NCBI RefSeq assembly: GCF_011764585.1
Contig: NZ_AP022853.1
Location: forward strand, 1,161,501-1,225,500
Origin: Sulfurimicrobium lacus
GTDB taxonomy: Bacteria; Pseudomonadota; Gammaproteobacteria; Burkholderiales; Sulfuricellaceae
DNA length: 64,000 nt
Direction: 5' to 3'
The position numbers and the translations under genes are program-made. Positions 9,558 through 19,381 of the stretch are shown here, piece by piece. The notes below the pieces were generated by a model that saw only the letters and a program-made list of their open reading frames with translations, was not told where the DNA came from and did not search any database. How positions within the stretch are numbered: the stretch's first letter is position 1; each line of letters begins with the position of its first letter.

Positions 9558-10784
9558 ATGAAGAGCGAAATCCTCGCTATCGCGCGCGGCATGTGGCTTC
9601 TGGCCCTTTCCTTGCCGGCGCTGGCCGCGCCCGGCTTGCAGCCGCTGATCGATGCCACGCCGCCCGGCGGCACCCTGCGCCCCCCGCCGGGCGTGTACGC
9701 CGGGCCGGCGCTGATCAACCGCCCGATGGTGCTGGACGGTGGCGGCAAGGTCACCCTGGATGGCGGCGGCCGGGGCACGGTGCTGACGCTCCAGACCGGC
9801 GGCGCGGTGGTGCGCGGCATGCGCATCGTGCGCTCGGGCGATTCCCACGACCAGATCGACGCCGCCATCCTGGTGCAGGGGGACGGCAACCTGATCGAGC
9901 ACAACACGATCGAAGACGTGCTGTTCGGCGTATTTCTGAAGCAGTCCAACGACAACCGTCTGAGCAAAAACCGCATCCGTTCCCGCGATGCCGAACTGGC
10001 CGGGCGCGGCGACGCGGTGCGCCTGTGGTACAGCCGGTGGAACGTGATCGAGGGCAACGATATCGCCCATGTGCGCGACCTGACCGTGGCCAATTCCGCG
10101 CATAACCGCATTATCGCCAACACCATCCGCGATGCTCGTTACGCCGTGCATTTCATTTTCTCGCCGCGCAACCTGGTGCAGGGAAACCGCATCAGCCATA
10201 CCGCAACCGGGGTGGTCGTCATCAACTCCGAGGGCGTGACGGTGCGGCGCAACAGCATCATGCACGTGCAGGACGGCGGTGGCGCCGCCGTGGTATTCAA
10301 GGAGAGCAGCAGCGGCCTGGTGGACGGCAACGACATCGCGCATTGCAGCACCGCCATCATGGCCGATTCCCCCTCCGACCCCATCAACCGCATCACCCTA
10401 TACGGCAATAATATCGCCCACAACATCATCGGCATCAATTTTTACGGCGAGAAGGGCGGGCACACCATCCATCGCAATCATTTCGAGAACAACCTCATCC
10501 AGGCCATGCTGACGCCGGGCGGAAACCCCCTGGCCAACGACTGGTTCGGCAATTACTGGGACGATTACCAGGGCTTCGACCGCGATCACGACGGGGTCGG
10601 CGACAATCCCTACGAGCTGTATGTTTACGCCGACCGGCTGTGGATGGAATTTCCCATGGCGCGCTTTTTCCTCAATTCGCCGGCGCTGGAACTGCTCGAT
10701 TTTCTCGAGCGCCTGGCGCCGTTCTCCCTGCCTGAGCTGGCCTTGCGCGACCCGGCGCCGCAGGCGCATGGCAAGGTAAAATAG
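9558..10784 (+). CDS. NosD-like periplasmic beta-helix protein, orphan
   Basis: 408 residues with a signal peptide (hydrophobic core 10-23, ALA cleavage). The body is a series of N-x-I/N-R-I type parallel beta-helix repeats (IEHNTIED, LSKNRIRS, VQGNRISH, LVDGNDIAH). The end carries NYWDDYQGFDRDHDGVGD and FFLNSPALELLDFLERL, which are typical of NosD. NosD helps mature the copper site of nitrous-oxide reductase in the periplasm. No nosZ, nosF, nosY or nosL is present here, so either the nos operon is elsewhere or this is a NosD paralogue with another client. mutL starts 31 bases downstream. Confidence 0.8.
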   Translation: MKSEILAIARGMWLLALSLPALAAPGLQPLIDATPPGGTLRPPPGVYAGPALINRPMVLDGGGKVTLDGGGRGTVLTLQTGGAVVRGMRIVRSGDSHDQIDAAILVQGDGNLIEHNTIEDVLFGVFLKQSNDNRLSKNRIRSRDAELAGRGDAVRLWYSRWNVIEGNDIAHVRDLTVANSAHNRIIANTIRDARYAVHFIFSPRNLVQGNRISHTATGVVVINSEGVTVRRNSIMHVQDGGGAAVVFKESSSGLVDGNDIAHCSTAIMADSPSDPINRITLYGNNIAHNIIGINFYGEKGGHTIHRNHFENNLIQAMLTPGGNPLANDWFGNYWDDYQGFDRDHDGVGDNPYELYVYADRLWMEFPMARFFLNSPALELLDFLERLAPFSLPELALRDPAPQAHGKVK

Positions 10785-10815
10785 CCGGTCAAGCCTGTGC
10801 GATAATAGCGGCCTC

Positions 10816-12570
10816 ATGTCTTCCATCCATCTCCTTTCCGACCTCCTCATCAACCAGATCGCCGCGGGCGAGGTGGTCGAGCGCCCGGCTTCCGCGCTCA
10901 AGGAATTGATGGAAAACAGCCTCGACGCCGGCAGCGGCGAAATTTCCGTCGCTTTGCAGCAGGGCGGGGTGAAGTCCCTGCGCGTGGCGGACAACGGCGC
11001 CGGCATCGACCGCGATCAATTGCAACTGGCCCTGTCGCGCCACGCCACCAGCAAGATCGCTTCGCTGGACGACCTGGAGAGCGTGCGCAGCCTGGGGTTT
11101 CGCGGCGAAGCGCTGGCCAGCATCGCCGCCGTGTCGCGCCTGGCGCTGACCAGCCGCAAACAGGGCGAGCGCCACGCCTGGCGCATGGAGGCTGCCGGCG
11201 GGGATATTTCCGGCCTGCAGCCGGCGGCGCTGGAAGCCGGGACGGTGGCGGAGATGCAGGACCTCTATTTCAACACCCCGGCGCGGCGCAAGTTCCTCAA
11301 GACCGAAGCCACCGAGTACGGTCACTGCGAGGAAACCTTCCGCCGCATGGCCCTGAGCCGCGCCGACGTGAGTTTCGGCCTGCAGCACAACGGGCGCCGC
11401 ATCTGGCAACTGCCCGCGGCCAGCCTGGCGCAGCGCGCGACGGCCTTGCTCGGCGAGGAGTTCGCCGCGGCGGCGGTGCCGGTGGAGGAGGGCGCGGGCG
11501 GACTGCGCCTGCACGGCCTCGCCGGTCTGCCGGGATTTTCGCGCGGCAGCCGCGACGCCCAGTACGTCTACGTCAACGGCCGCTTCGTGCGCGACAAGCT
11601 GATCGCCCACGCCGTCCGCGAAGCCTACCGCGACATCATCCACCACGACCGCCACCCGGCTTTCGTGCTGTTCATCGAACTACCGCCCGAGATGGTCGAC
11701 GTCAACGTCCATCCCACCAAGATCGAGGTGCGCTTCCGCGAATCGCGCGCCGTGCACCAGCTGATCTACCATGCGCTCAACAAGTCGCTGGCGGCGCCGA
11801 TCGCCACGCGCCGCAGCGAGCCGCCACAGCAGCAGGCGCCCCATGCGTCCGCGCCGGTTTACGCCACCCAGACGCGCATGCCGCTGGGGGTGGAAGAGCG
11901 CAGCAACCTTTACCACTCGCTGTTCGGCCAGATCGCCTGGCCCGAGCCGTCCTTCAGCGCGCCCGCGCCCCAGCCGGAAACCGAAGCGCCGCCTCTCGGC
12001 TACGCCATGGCCCAGTTGCACGGCGTGTACATCCTGGCGCAGAGCGCGCGCGGCATGATCGTGGTGGACATGCATGCCGCCCACGAGCGGGTCACTTACG
12101 AGCGGCTCAAGACGGCGATGGAAAGCCACAACGTCAGCGCCCAGCCGCTGCTGATCCCAGTGTCGTTCCACGCCACCCAGCTGGAAGTGGCCGCTGCCGC
12201 GGAGTGCGGCGAAGTGCTGGGGGAACTGGGCTTCGAGCTGGCGGTGCTCTCGCCCACCACGCTGGCGGTACGCGCCGTGCCGGTGCTGCTGCAGGATTCC
12301 GACCCGGTGCTGCTGGCGCGCGACGTGCTCAAGGAAATCCGCGAATTCGGCGCCACCCGGGCGGTGACGGAACGGCGCAACCAGCTGCTCGCCACCATGG
12401 CCTGCCACGCCTCGGTGCGCGCCAACCGCAAGCTGGCGATCCCGGAAATGAACGCCCTGCTGCGCGAGATGGAAGCCACCGAGCGCGCCGACCAGTGCAA
12501 CCACGGCCGGCCCACCTGGCGCGAAATCTCCATGGCCGAGCTGGACCAGCTGTTCATGCGCGGAAAATGA
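10816..12570 (+). CDS. mutL: DNA mismatch repair protein MutL
   Basis: 584 residues. The N-terminal GHKL ATPase has NQIAAGEVVERPASALKELM, the DNGAGI box and the GFRGEALASI loop. The C-terminal domain has DMHAAHER, ACHASV and CNHGRPTW, corresponding to the DQHA(X)2E, ACR and CPHGRP motifs of MutL proteins with a latent endonuclease site. The first motif has Met for Gln. Endonuclease ability is likely but not certain. MutL links MutS mismatch recognition to strand incision. miaA follows, as in many proteobacteria, separated by a palindromic repeat. Confidence 0.97.
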   Translation: MSSIHLLSDLLINQIAAGEVVERPASALKELMENSLDAGSGEISVALQQGGVKSLRVADNGAGIDRDQLQLALSRHATSKIASLDDLESVRSLGFRGEALASIAAVSRLALTSRKQGERHAWRMEAAGGDISGLQPAALEAGTVAEMQDLYFNTPARRKFLKTEATEYGHCEETFRRMALSRADVSFGLQHNGRRIWQLPAASLAQRATALLGEEFAAAAVPVEEGAGGLRLHGLAGLPGFSRGSRDAQYVYVNGRFVRDKLIAHAVREAYRDIIHHDRHPAFVLFIELPPEMVDVNVHPTKIEVRFRESRAVHQLIYHALNKSLAAPIATRRSEPPQQQAPHASAPVYATQTRMPLGVEERSNLYHSLFGQIAWPEPSFSAPAPQPETEAPPLGYAMAQLHGVYILAQSARGMIVVDMHAAHERVTYERLKTAMESHNVSAQPLLIPVSFHATQLEVAAAAECGEVLGELGFELAVLSPTTLAVRAVPVLLQDSDPVLLARDVLKEIREFGATRAVTERRNQLLATMACHASVRANRKLAIPEMNALLREMEATERADQCNHGRPTWREISMAELDQLFMRGK

Positions 12571-12588
12571 GGCTGGAAAAGCAGTTGG

Positions 12589-12664
12589 CCACAGAGAACA
12601 CAGAGGCCACAGAGATAAACCAGGCAACCCTGCGAGCTCTCTGTGAACTCTGTGTTCTCTGTGG
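12589..12664. repeat. Palindromic 9-nt-unit repeat (CCACAGAGA type)
   Basis: The left arm 12589-12614 is made of units CCACAGAGA, ACACAGAGG, CCACAGAGA. The right arm 12637-12664 is its near-exact reverse complement, with 17 paired bases unbroken at the outer end and two mismatches further in. The loop is about 20 bases. It fills the mutL-miaA gap. A related CCACGGAG palindrome lies at 62852-62910. Confidence 0.85.
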
Positions 12665-12680
12665 CTGAATTGTGGTCAGT

Positions 12681-13616
12681 ATGAATACATTCCCTCCCGC
12701 CATCTTTCTCATGGGCCCCACCGCGAGCGGCAAGACCGGCGTGGCGGTGGAGCTGGTGCAGCACCTGCCGGTGGAAATCGTCAGCGTGGACTCGGCCCTG
12801 GTGTACCGCGACATGGACATCGGCACCGCCAAGCCGGACGCCGCGACCCTGGCGGCGGCGCCGCACCATCTCATCGACCTGATCGACCCGACAAACAGCT
12901 ATTCGGCGGCGCAATTCCGCAGCGACGCCCTGCGCCTGATGGGCGAAATCACCGCGCGCGGCAACATTCCCCTGCTGGTGGGCGGCACCATGCTGTACTT
13001 CATGGCGCTGCAGCACGGCCTGAACGATTTGCCGCAGGCCGACCCCGAGCTGCGCGCGGAACTCGACGCGCGGGCGCGGCGCAGCGGCTGGCCGGCGCTG
13101 CACGAGGAACTTGCGCGGCTCGATCCGGTCACGGCGGCGCGCCTCGACCCGGCCGATGCGCAGCGCATCCAGCGCGCGCTGGAAGTGTGCCTGCTGAGCG
13201 GACGGCCCATGTCCGAACTGCTGGCCCAGGAAAAGACCGGCGACCTGCCCTACCGGCTGGTGCAACTGGCGCTCGTGCCGAGCGATCGCGCGGTGCTGCA
13301 CCAGCGCATCGAGGCGCGTTTCGATGCCATGCTGGAACAGGGGCTGGTGGCGGAAGTCGAGGCCTTGCGCGCGCGCTATGCGCTGACGCCGAACCTGCCG
13401 TCCATGCGCTGCGTCGGTTATCGCCAGGCGTGGCAATATCTCGACGGGGAAATGGATTTTGCCACGCTGCGCGACAAGGGCATTTTCGCCACCCGCCAGC
13501 TGGCCAAACGCCAGCTCACCTGGCTGCGCGGCATGGGAAACGTGAGCGAGTTCGACTGCCTGGCGGACGACCTGGCTGCCCAGGTGCAGGCGCATATCGA
13601 CGCAGCGCTCGCTTAG
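12681..13616 (+). CDS. miaA: tRNA dimethylallyltransferase MiaA
   Basis: 311 residues from the ATG at 12681; a GTG nine bases earlier is an alternative. The P-loop GPTASGKT (12-19) and [16 protein letters not shown] identify MiaA, which prenylates A37 of tRNAs that read UNN codons, using dimethylallyl diphosphate. GTMLYF and the CVGYRQ motif near the end are also typical. The start codon lies 17 bases after the palindrome in the mutL-miaA gap, so the repeat sits in the leader. Its stop overlaps the opposing histidine kinase gene by four bases. Confidence 0.97.
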   Translation: MNTFPPAIFLMGPTASGKTGVAVELVQHLPVEIVSVDSALVYRDMDIGTAKPDAATLAAAPHHLIDLIDPTNSYSAAQFRSDALRLMGEITARGNIPLLVGGTMLYFMALQHGLNDLPQADPELRAELDARARRSGWPALHEELARLDPVTAARLDPADAQRIQRALEVCLLSGRPMSELLAQEKTGDLPYRLVQLALVPSDRAVLHQRIEARFDAMLEQGLVAEVEALRARYALTPNLPSMRCVGYRQAWQYLDGEMDFATLRDKGIFATRQLAKRQLTWLRGMGNVSEFDCLADDLAAQVQAHIDAALA

Positions 13617-14919
13617 GGAATCGTCAGCCGCGCTTCCGTACCGCCGCCTTCACGCGGCAGCAGTTCGATTTTCCAGCCGTTGGCGTCCGCCAGCTGGCGG
13701 GCGATCGCCAGACCCAGCCCGCTCCCCCCGGTCGCGCTGCTGCGCGAGGATTCGAGGCGGAAAAACGGCCGGAACACGCTTTCCACCTGATCGGGCGGAA
13801 TGCCCGGGCCGCGGTCGAGCACCCGGATAACGACATTCACTTTTCCGCACGCGCATTCGATGGCGACCGGCAGGCCCGCGCCATAGCGTACCGCGTTGCC
13901 GATCAGGTTGGCGAGAATGCGCCGCAGCGCCATGGGCCCGACCGGACGCACGCAGGGCTCCTGCCCTGGCCATTCGATTTGCGCGCCGCCGTTTCTGGCG
14001 TCGTCGACCAGCTCCCGCAGCAATTCGGTGAGATCGATTTCCTGAGCGGCTTCCTTTTCCAGGCCGCGACTGAGTTCGATGAACTCGCCGATGAGGCGGT
14101 TCATTTCGTCCAGGTCGTGCTGCAGACGGTCGACCAGCTTCGGGTCGGCTTCCCTGGGCAGCATTTCCACCGCCAGACGCATGCGCGCCAGCGGGGTGCG
14201 CAGGTCGTGGGAAATGCCGGCCAGCAGGGTGGTGCGATTGGCGAGCAGCTCCTGCACCTGCAGCGCCATGCGATTGAAGGTGTGCGCCAGGCGGGCCAGT
14301 TCGTCGGGGCCGCTTTCCGGCAGGGTTTCCGGCGCGTTGCCCTGGCCGACGCGCTCGGCCGCCGCGGAGAGTTTCGCCAGCGGCCGGCTGATGCGCCGCG
14401 CCAGGATGACCGACGACAGCAGGGTGAGCGCGACGGTGGTGGACAGCACCAGCAGCAAGGCCGCCGTGGGGTTCACGCCGAGGTGCTCGCGGGGGAAGCC
14501 GATGCGCAATTGATGGACCCCGACGGGGAACTCGACCCACAGCCAGGGCTGCTCCCACTGCGTGACCTTGATCTCGATGGGCCGGCCGAGACGCTTCTCG
14601 AGGGCGCTTTCCAGCATGAAGAGATAAGGCATGAACAAGTGGTTGTGGTCGGGCAGCAGCGTGGTGGCCTGGAACAGCCACAGGTTGTGCTTTTCGGCCA
14701 GTTCCAGCTCGAAATCCGGGCGCGTTTGCGGCGGCAGCTCGGCCCAGGTCTGGGCGGAAAGGACGATCAGCGCGGCGAGGTCGTCCGCCGAACGTTTTGC
14801 CATGGGCTGCATGACGAAATACACCGTCACCGAAAGCGTGATGGCCTGGAAAAGAAACAGTGCCACGGCGAGCGTTGTGGCGGTACTGCGAAACAGCGAA
14901 TGGCGGCGTGCGGGCAGCG

Positions 14920-14923
<4 letters not shown>
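13613..14923 (-). CDS. EnvZ-type sensor histidine kinase
   Basis: 436 residues from the ATG at 14923, which overlaps the regulator's stop as ATGA. TM helices lie near 14-36 and 152-173 and flank a periplasmic sensor of about 115 residues. Then come HAMP ([12 protein letters not shown]), the dimerisation box [14 protein letters not shown] with His about 239, and the ATPase boxes [17 protein letters not shown] and GSGLGLAIA. It autophosphorylates and passes phosphate to the OmpR-type regulator encoded just upstream. The signal is unknown. An upstream in-frame ATG (14965) would lie inside the regulator and is less likely. Confidence 0.93.
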
Positions 14924-15639
<716 letters not shown>

Positions 15640-15812
15640 GACACAACTATACGAATTCCCGGAGCGCTGTCCATAGACGAACGCAATCGGTAACACATTG
15701 TTACATTTTGCCGTTTTCGGGAAATTATTCTGAAACCCTCGCGGCTCATGATGCACACCATGCAAGACGGTGCTGTATCGGATGTGATCGGCAAAACAGT
15801 GGCGGGAAAAAT

Positions 15813-16259
15813 ATGGATATCCACACCATGCGGTTATTGCGCACCAGCGTGATCGTTCTTGGGCTGCTGTTCGCCGGGAATGTGCTGGCGCAGGACCGGA
15901 CCCTGATGACCGGGCAGGGCAGGGCTCAAATGGACCCGCAAGACTCAAGCAGCGCCGCTGCGGAACAAAATGCCTTCCGCAGCGCGCTACAGAAGCGCAT
16001 GCGTGCCATGAGCCAGGAAGAACAGTCCCTGATGCGCGATCTCAGCGTCAACGGGCGCGAACGCATGACCCGGGAGAATGCCGTACCAGGCGAACCGGCG
16101 CATGAGGGCGCGCGCTACGGGCGCGGTTTTGAGGCGCGTCAGATGCAATCGAATACGCCCGCCATGGGCAACCCTTCGATCAATGCGCCAGGCAGCAATG
16201 GGGCGGCGACGGGAGCGCAGGGCGGTGGTTACGGCGGTGGACGGGGCAGAGGCCGCTAA
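15813..16259 (+). CDS. Small secreted protein of unknown function
   Basis: 148 residues from the ATG at 15813 (GGCGGGAAAA upstream). A signal peptide spans about 1-26 (cleavage VLA-QD). The mature part has an Arg/Met/Gln-rich helical stretch (AFRSALQKRMRAMSQEEQ) and a Gly/Arg-rich tail (GGGYGGGRGRGR). No family recognised. It is divergent from the OmpR/EnvZ-type operon and precedes another small secreted protein, so both are candidate targets of that regulator. Confidence 0.7.
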   Translation: MDIHTMRLLRTSVIVLGLLFAGNVLAQDRTLMTGQGRAQMDPQDSSSAAAEQNAFRSALQKRMRAMSQEEQSLMRDLSVNGRERMTRENAVPGEPAHEGARYGRGFEARQMQSNTPAMGNPSINAPGSNGAATGAQGGGYGGGRGRGR

Positions 16260-16295
16260 CAACCCCTTTTTATTTGTATTTCAAGGAGTAGGGAC

Positions 16296-16604
16296 ATGCG
16301 TAAATCTTCACTAATGGTGATCTTGTTGGCGGCGGCGCTGGGTTCCAGTACGGCGGCCTTCGCCCGGGGCGGCGGCGGTGGCGGTGGCGGCGGTGGCGGT
16401 ATGGGTGGCGGCCAGGGTTCCATGATGGGCGGCCAGGCTTCCTCCGGTGGCCAGCAGCAACAGGATCAGGTAAAGGAGCAAACCCGCGAGCAGGTGCGAG
16501 AGCACAACCGCGTCCAGGAAAAAGGCATGGGCGAGGGCAAGACCCAAACTCAGACCCGGCAGCAAACCCGTGACCAGGTCCGCGAACAGGTCGAAACCCG
16601 CTAA
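16296..16604 (+). CDS. Small secreted Gly-rich, Gln/Arg-repeat protein
   Basis: 102 residues with a strong AAGGAG site seven bases before the ATG. A signal peptide (1-24, AFA cleavage) is followed by a run of eleven glycines, a Gly/Met/Ser/Gln linker, and a charged C-terminus with imperfect repeats (QTREQVREHNR, QTRQQTRDQVREQVETR) that look helical. No known family; a surface or periplasmic structural role is possible but unproven. The gene lies 36 bp after the other secreted-protein gene and before a hairpin. Confidence 0.7.
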   Translation: MRKSSLMVILLAAALGSSTAAFARGGGGGGGGGGGMGGGQGSMMGGQASSGGQQQQDQVKEQTREQVREHNRVQEKGMGEGKTQTQTRQQTRDQVREQVETR

Positions 16605-16626
16605 CGGCGACAGGTAAGCAGAGTTT

Positions 16627-16663
16627 CCGCCTTCCCCGCGTCAGGGGAGGGCGGTTGCGTTTT
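16627..16663 (+). terminator. Candidate terminator after small secreted protein gene
   Basis: CCGCCTTCCCC (16627-16637) pairs with GGGGAGGGCGG (16644-16654) across a 6-base loop with one mismatch, followed by TTGCGTTTT. The U-tract is weak. The loop contains the stop codon of the opposing GGDEF-EAL gene. Confidence 0.4.
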
Positions 16664-19340
16664 CGGGCAGGAGCGGTTCCGGCCGGTGTATGGCGTAGCC
16701 TTGCGCGTAATTGACGCCGATGGCAGTGAGTTTTTGCAGGATTGCCTCGGTCTCGACGAACTCGGCCACGGTGCTGATGCCCATCACTTGCCCGATGTGG
16801 TGGATGGCTTCCACCATGGCGTGGTCCATTTTGTCTTCCACCATGTCGCGCACGAAGGCGCCGTCAATTTTCAGGTAATCGACGCGGAAGTTTTTCAGGT
16901 AAGCGAAGGAGGACAGGCCGCTGCCGAAATCGTCCAGGGAGAAACGGCAGCCGAGCGCCTTCATCTCGTCGATGAACTCTATGACGCGGCTCATGTTGGC
17001 GATCGCCGCGGTTTCGGTGATTTCGAAGCAGATGGCTTGCGGCGGCACGGCGCACTGGTGCAGCGTTTCGCGGATGAACCTGAGCAGGCTGTCCTCGCCG
17101 AAGGACGCGCCCGAGAGGTTGATGGAGAAGGTGTCGTGCCAGTCCGGGCTGGCGGCACGCAGATCGCGGAACGCTTCCAGCGCATGCTGCACCACCCAGC
17201 GGTCGACGGCGGGCATCAGGTTGTAGCGCTCCGCGGCGGGGATGAAGACGCCGGGGGCGATGATGTTGCCGTCCTCGTCCACCATGCGCAGCAAAATTTC
17301 CCAGTGCCGGCTGCCGTTGCTGTCCGCGCCGACGGGCTGGATCAGCTGTTTGTAGAGGCGGAAACGATTTTTTTCGATGGCGCGGGTGATGCGCGATACC
17401 CAGTGCATCTGGCCACTGCGGTTGGTGAGTTCGGCGTCTTCGTGGCGGAATATCTGCACGCGGTTGCGACCCATGTCCTTCGCCAGGTAGCAGGCGGTGT
17501 CGGCGGCGATCAGCGCGCTGTCGACGGTGTCGTGGTTTTCCTTGCTCAAGGCCACCAGGCCGACGCTGACGCCGAGCACGAAAAACTGGTCCTGCCATAC
17601 GAAGCGGAAATTCTTGATCGCCTCCATCAGGACGTTGGCTTGCTCCAGTGCCTGCTCCTGCGTGGTGTCCTGCAGCAGTACGCCGAATTCGTCGCCGCCC
17701 AGCCGCGCCAGGGTATTCGGCTCCTGGATGCAGGTTTGCAGCAACTGGGTCAGCTGCCCCAGCAGCTTGTCTCCCGCGGCGTGGCCGCAAGTGTCGTTTA
17801 CCACCTTGAACTGGTCGAGGTCGAGGTACAGCAGGGCATGCTGGCGTTCGTCTTTTTCGGCGCTGGCGAGCAGGTTGCTCAGGCGATGTTCGAACTCGCG
17901 CCGGTTGATCAGGCCGGTAAGCGCGTCGTGGGTGGCTTGGAACAGAATCTGCCGGGTCATATCGCGTGCCCGGCTGACGTCGTGGAATACCAGCACCGCC
18001 CCGATGATGTGGCCTTCACGGTCGCGAATCGGTGCCGCCGAATCTTCGATGGCGTACTCGGTGCTGTCGCGCGCGATGAGCAGGGTATGGTTGGCCAGGC
18101 CGATCACGCGATCCTCGCGCAGCGCCTTCTCCACCGGATTTTCCACTGTCGCACGTGTTATTTCGTTGAGAATGACGAACACCTCGGTCAAGGCCTGTCC
18201 AGCCGCATCGGCATTGGTCCAGCCGGTGAGTTGTTCCGCGATCGGGTTGAGGTAGGCGACATGGCCGTCCTGGTCGGTGGTAATCACCGCGTCGCCGATG
18301 GATTGCAGGGTGATCTGGGCCAGTTCCTTTTCCTTGAACAGGGCGGTTTCCATGCGTTTCTGCTCGCTCACGTCGAGGCCGATGGAGCAGAGCAGGGTGG
18401 TGCGGCCGCTCTCGTCGCTGGCGATGGGGAAGCGCGTCAGCAGGTAGGTGTGCTCCTTCCCGCCGAATTCGACGCGGATTTCGTCACGCAGGGTTTCCCC
18501 GTGCGCAAATATTCTTCCATCCGTCTCGCGGATGAGTTGCGCCGCAGCTGGCGGCAGCAATTGGGTAACGGATTGTTGCCGCAGATCATCGGGACTCAAC
18601 CCGTAGCGCTCGCGGAACATCACGCTGGAGGAATGTACGCGGCCGTTTATGTCGCGGATCGCGATGAGCAGCGGTGCGTGTTCGAGGATGCCTTGCAGTT
18701 GCGCGGCCAGGCGTTTGACGGGGCGGCCGAAGTTGGCGCTCAGCTTCAGGGTGATGCCTGCGCCGATGGCCATGAGCACCAGCACCAGCGCGGCCAGGTA
18801 AAACAGCCCTTGCGCCAGCGCCGCATGTCCCTCGCGATCCGCAATGCCGACGCGAATGACGCCGGCCACCTTGTGCTCGAAACCGGCATGGTAAGGCAGG
18901 GTGATGTCCCTGATCGGCTCCCCGGCAACAGTCAGATTCCTGATTGCGCGCTCCCCGCTCTGCAGGACCTGCGCGGCGGCACGCATGGCGTCAGCGTCCA
19001 GCTTGCTGTCGTTCAGCGCCGGGTCGCTGTGGGCCAGTACCGCGCCCTCCTTGTCAGCCACCATCACGTAGGCGATACCGGATTGTTGCGCCTTGATCTC
19101 CTCCAGCAACAGGCGGGCGTGGTACTTGCCCGAGAAACTGATGCGGTTCACCGAATTGGCGAGAATCTGGGTGACCAGCGTGGACAGCTTGTCCTGCTCG
19201 CGTTGCATCACTTTCTGGTAATAAAGCCCGCCAACCACCAGTATTACACTCATGAGCGTAAGGATGAGTGCACCGAAAGACAGGGCGAGGCGGCGGTCGA
19301 TGTGGGAGAAGGGAAGGTGTTCGTAATCTGCTTGCGGCAT
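16641..19340 (-). CDS. Membrane PAS-GGDEF-EAL protein
   Basis: 899 residues from the ATG at 19340; a TTG 12 bases upstream is an alternative. TM helices near 18-41 and 178-203 enclose a periplasmic domain of about 135 residues. PAS domains follow at about 225-330 and 345-455, then GGDEF (about 470-630, intact LGGDEF) and EAL (about 650-890). The EAL signature reads EILLRM, while FEITET, DDFGSGLSSF and the KIDG segment are kept. It can probably make c-di-GMP and may hydrolyse it. It follows the periplasmic binding-protein gene by 41 bases on the same strand, so that protein could be its ligand-sensing partner (inference). Confidence 0.92.
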   Translation of the reverse strand: MPQADYEHLPFSHIDRRLALSFGALILTLMSVILVVGGLYYQKVMQREQDKLSTLVTQILANSVNRISFSGKYHARLLLEEIKAQQSGIAYVMVADKEGAVLAHSDPALNDSKLDADAMRAAAQVLQSGERAIRNLTVAGEPIRDITLPYHAGFEHKVAGVIRVGIADREGHAALAQGLFYLAALVLVLMAIGAGITLKLSANFGRPVKRLAAQLQGILEHAPLLIAIRDINGRVHSSSVMFRERYGLSPDDLRQQSVTQLLPPAAAQLIRETDGRIFAHGETLRDEIRVEFGGKEHTYLLTRFPIASDESGRTTLLCSIGLDVSEQKRMETALFKEKELAQITLQSIGDAVITTDQDGHVAYLNPIAEQLTGWTNADAAGQALTEVFVILNEITRATVENPVEKALREDRVIGLANHTLLIARDSTEYAIEDSAAPIRDREGHIIGAVLVFHDVSRARDMTRQILFQATHDALTGLINRREFEHRLSNLLASAEKDERQHALLYLDLDQFKVVNDTCGHAAGDKLLGQLTQLLQTCIQEPNTLARLGGDEFGVLLQDTTQEQALEQANVLMEAIKNFRFVWQDQFFVLGVSVGLVALSKENHDTVDSALIAADTACYLAKDMGRNRVQIFRHEDAELTNRSGQMHWVSRITRAIEKNRFRLYKQLIQPVGADSNGSRHWEILLRMVDEDGNIIAPGVFIPAAERYNLMPAVDRWVVQHALEAFRDLRAASPDWHDTFSINLSGASFGEDSLLRFIRETLHQCAVPPQAICFEITETAAIANMSRVIEFIDEMKALGCRFSLDDFGSGLSSFAYLKNFRVDYLKIDGAFVRDMVEDKMDHAMVEAIHHIGQVMGISTVAEFVETEAILQKLTAIGVNYAQGYAIHRPEPLLPENATALP

Positions 19341-19381
19341 GTCGTGGTTCAAGTTTTATCCGGATTTATTGTTTTTATGAA

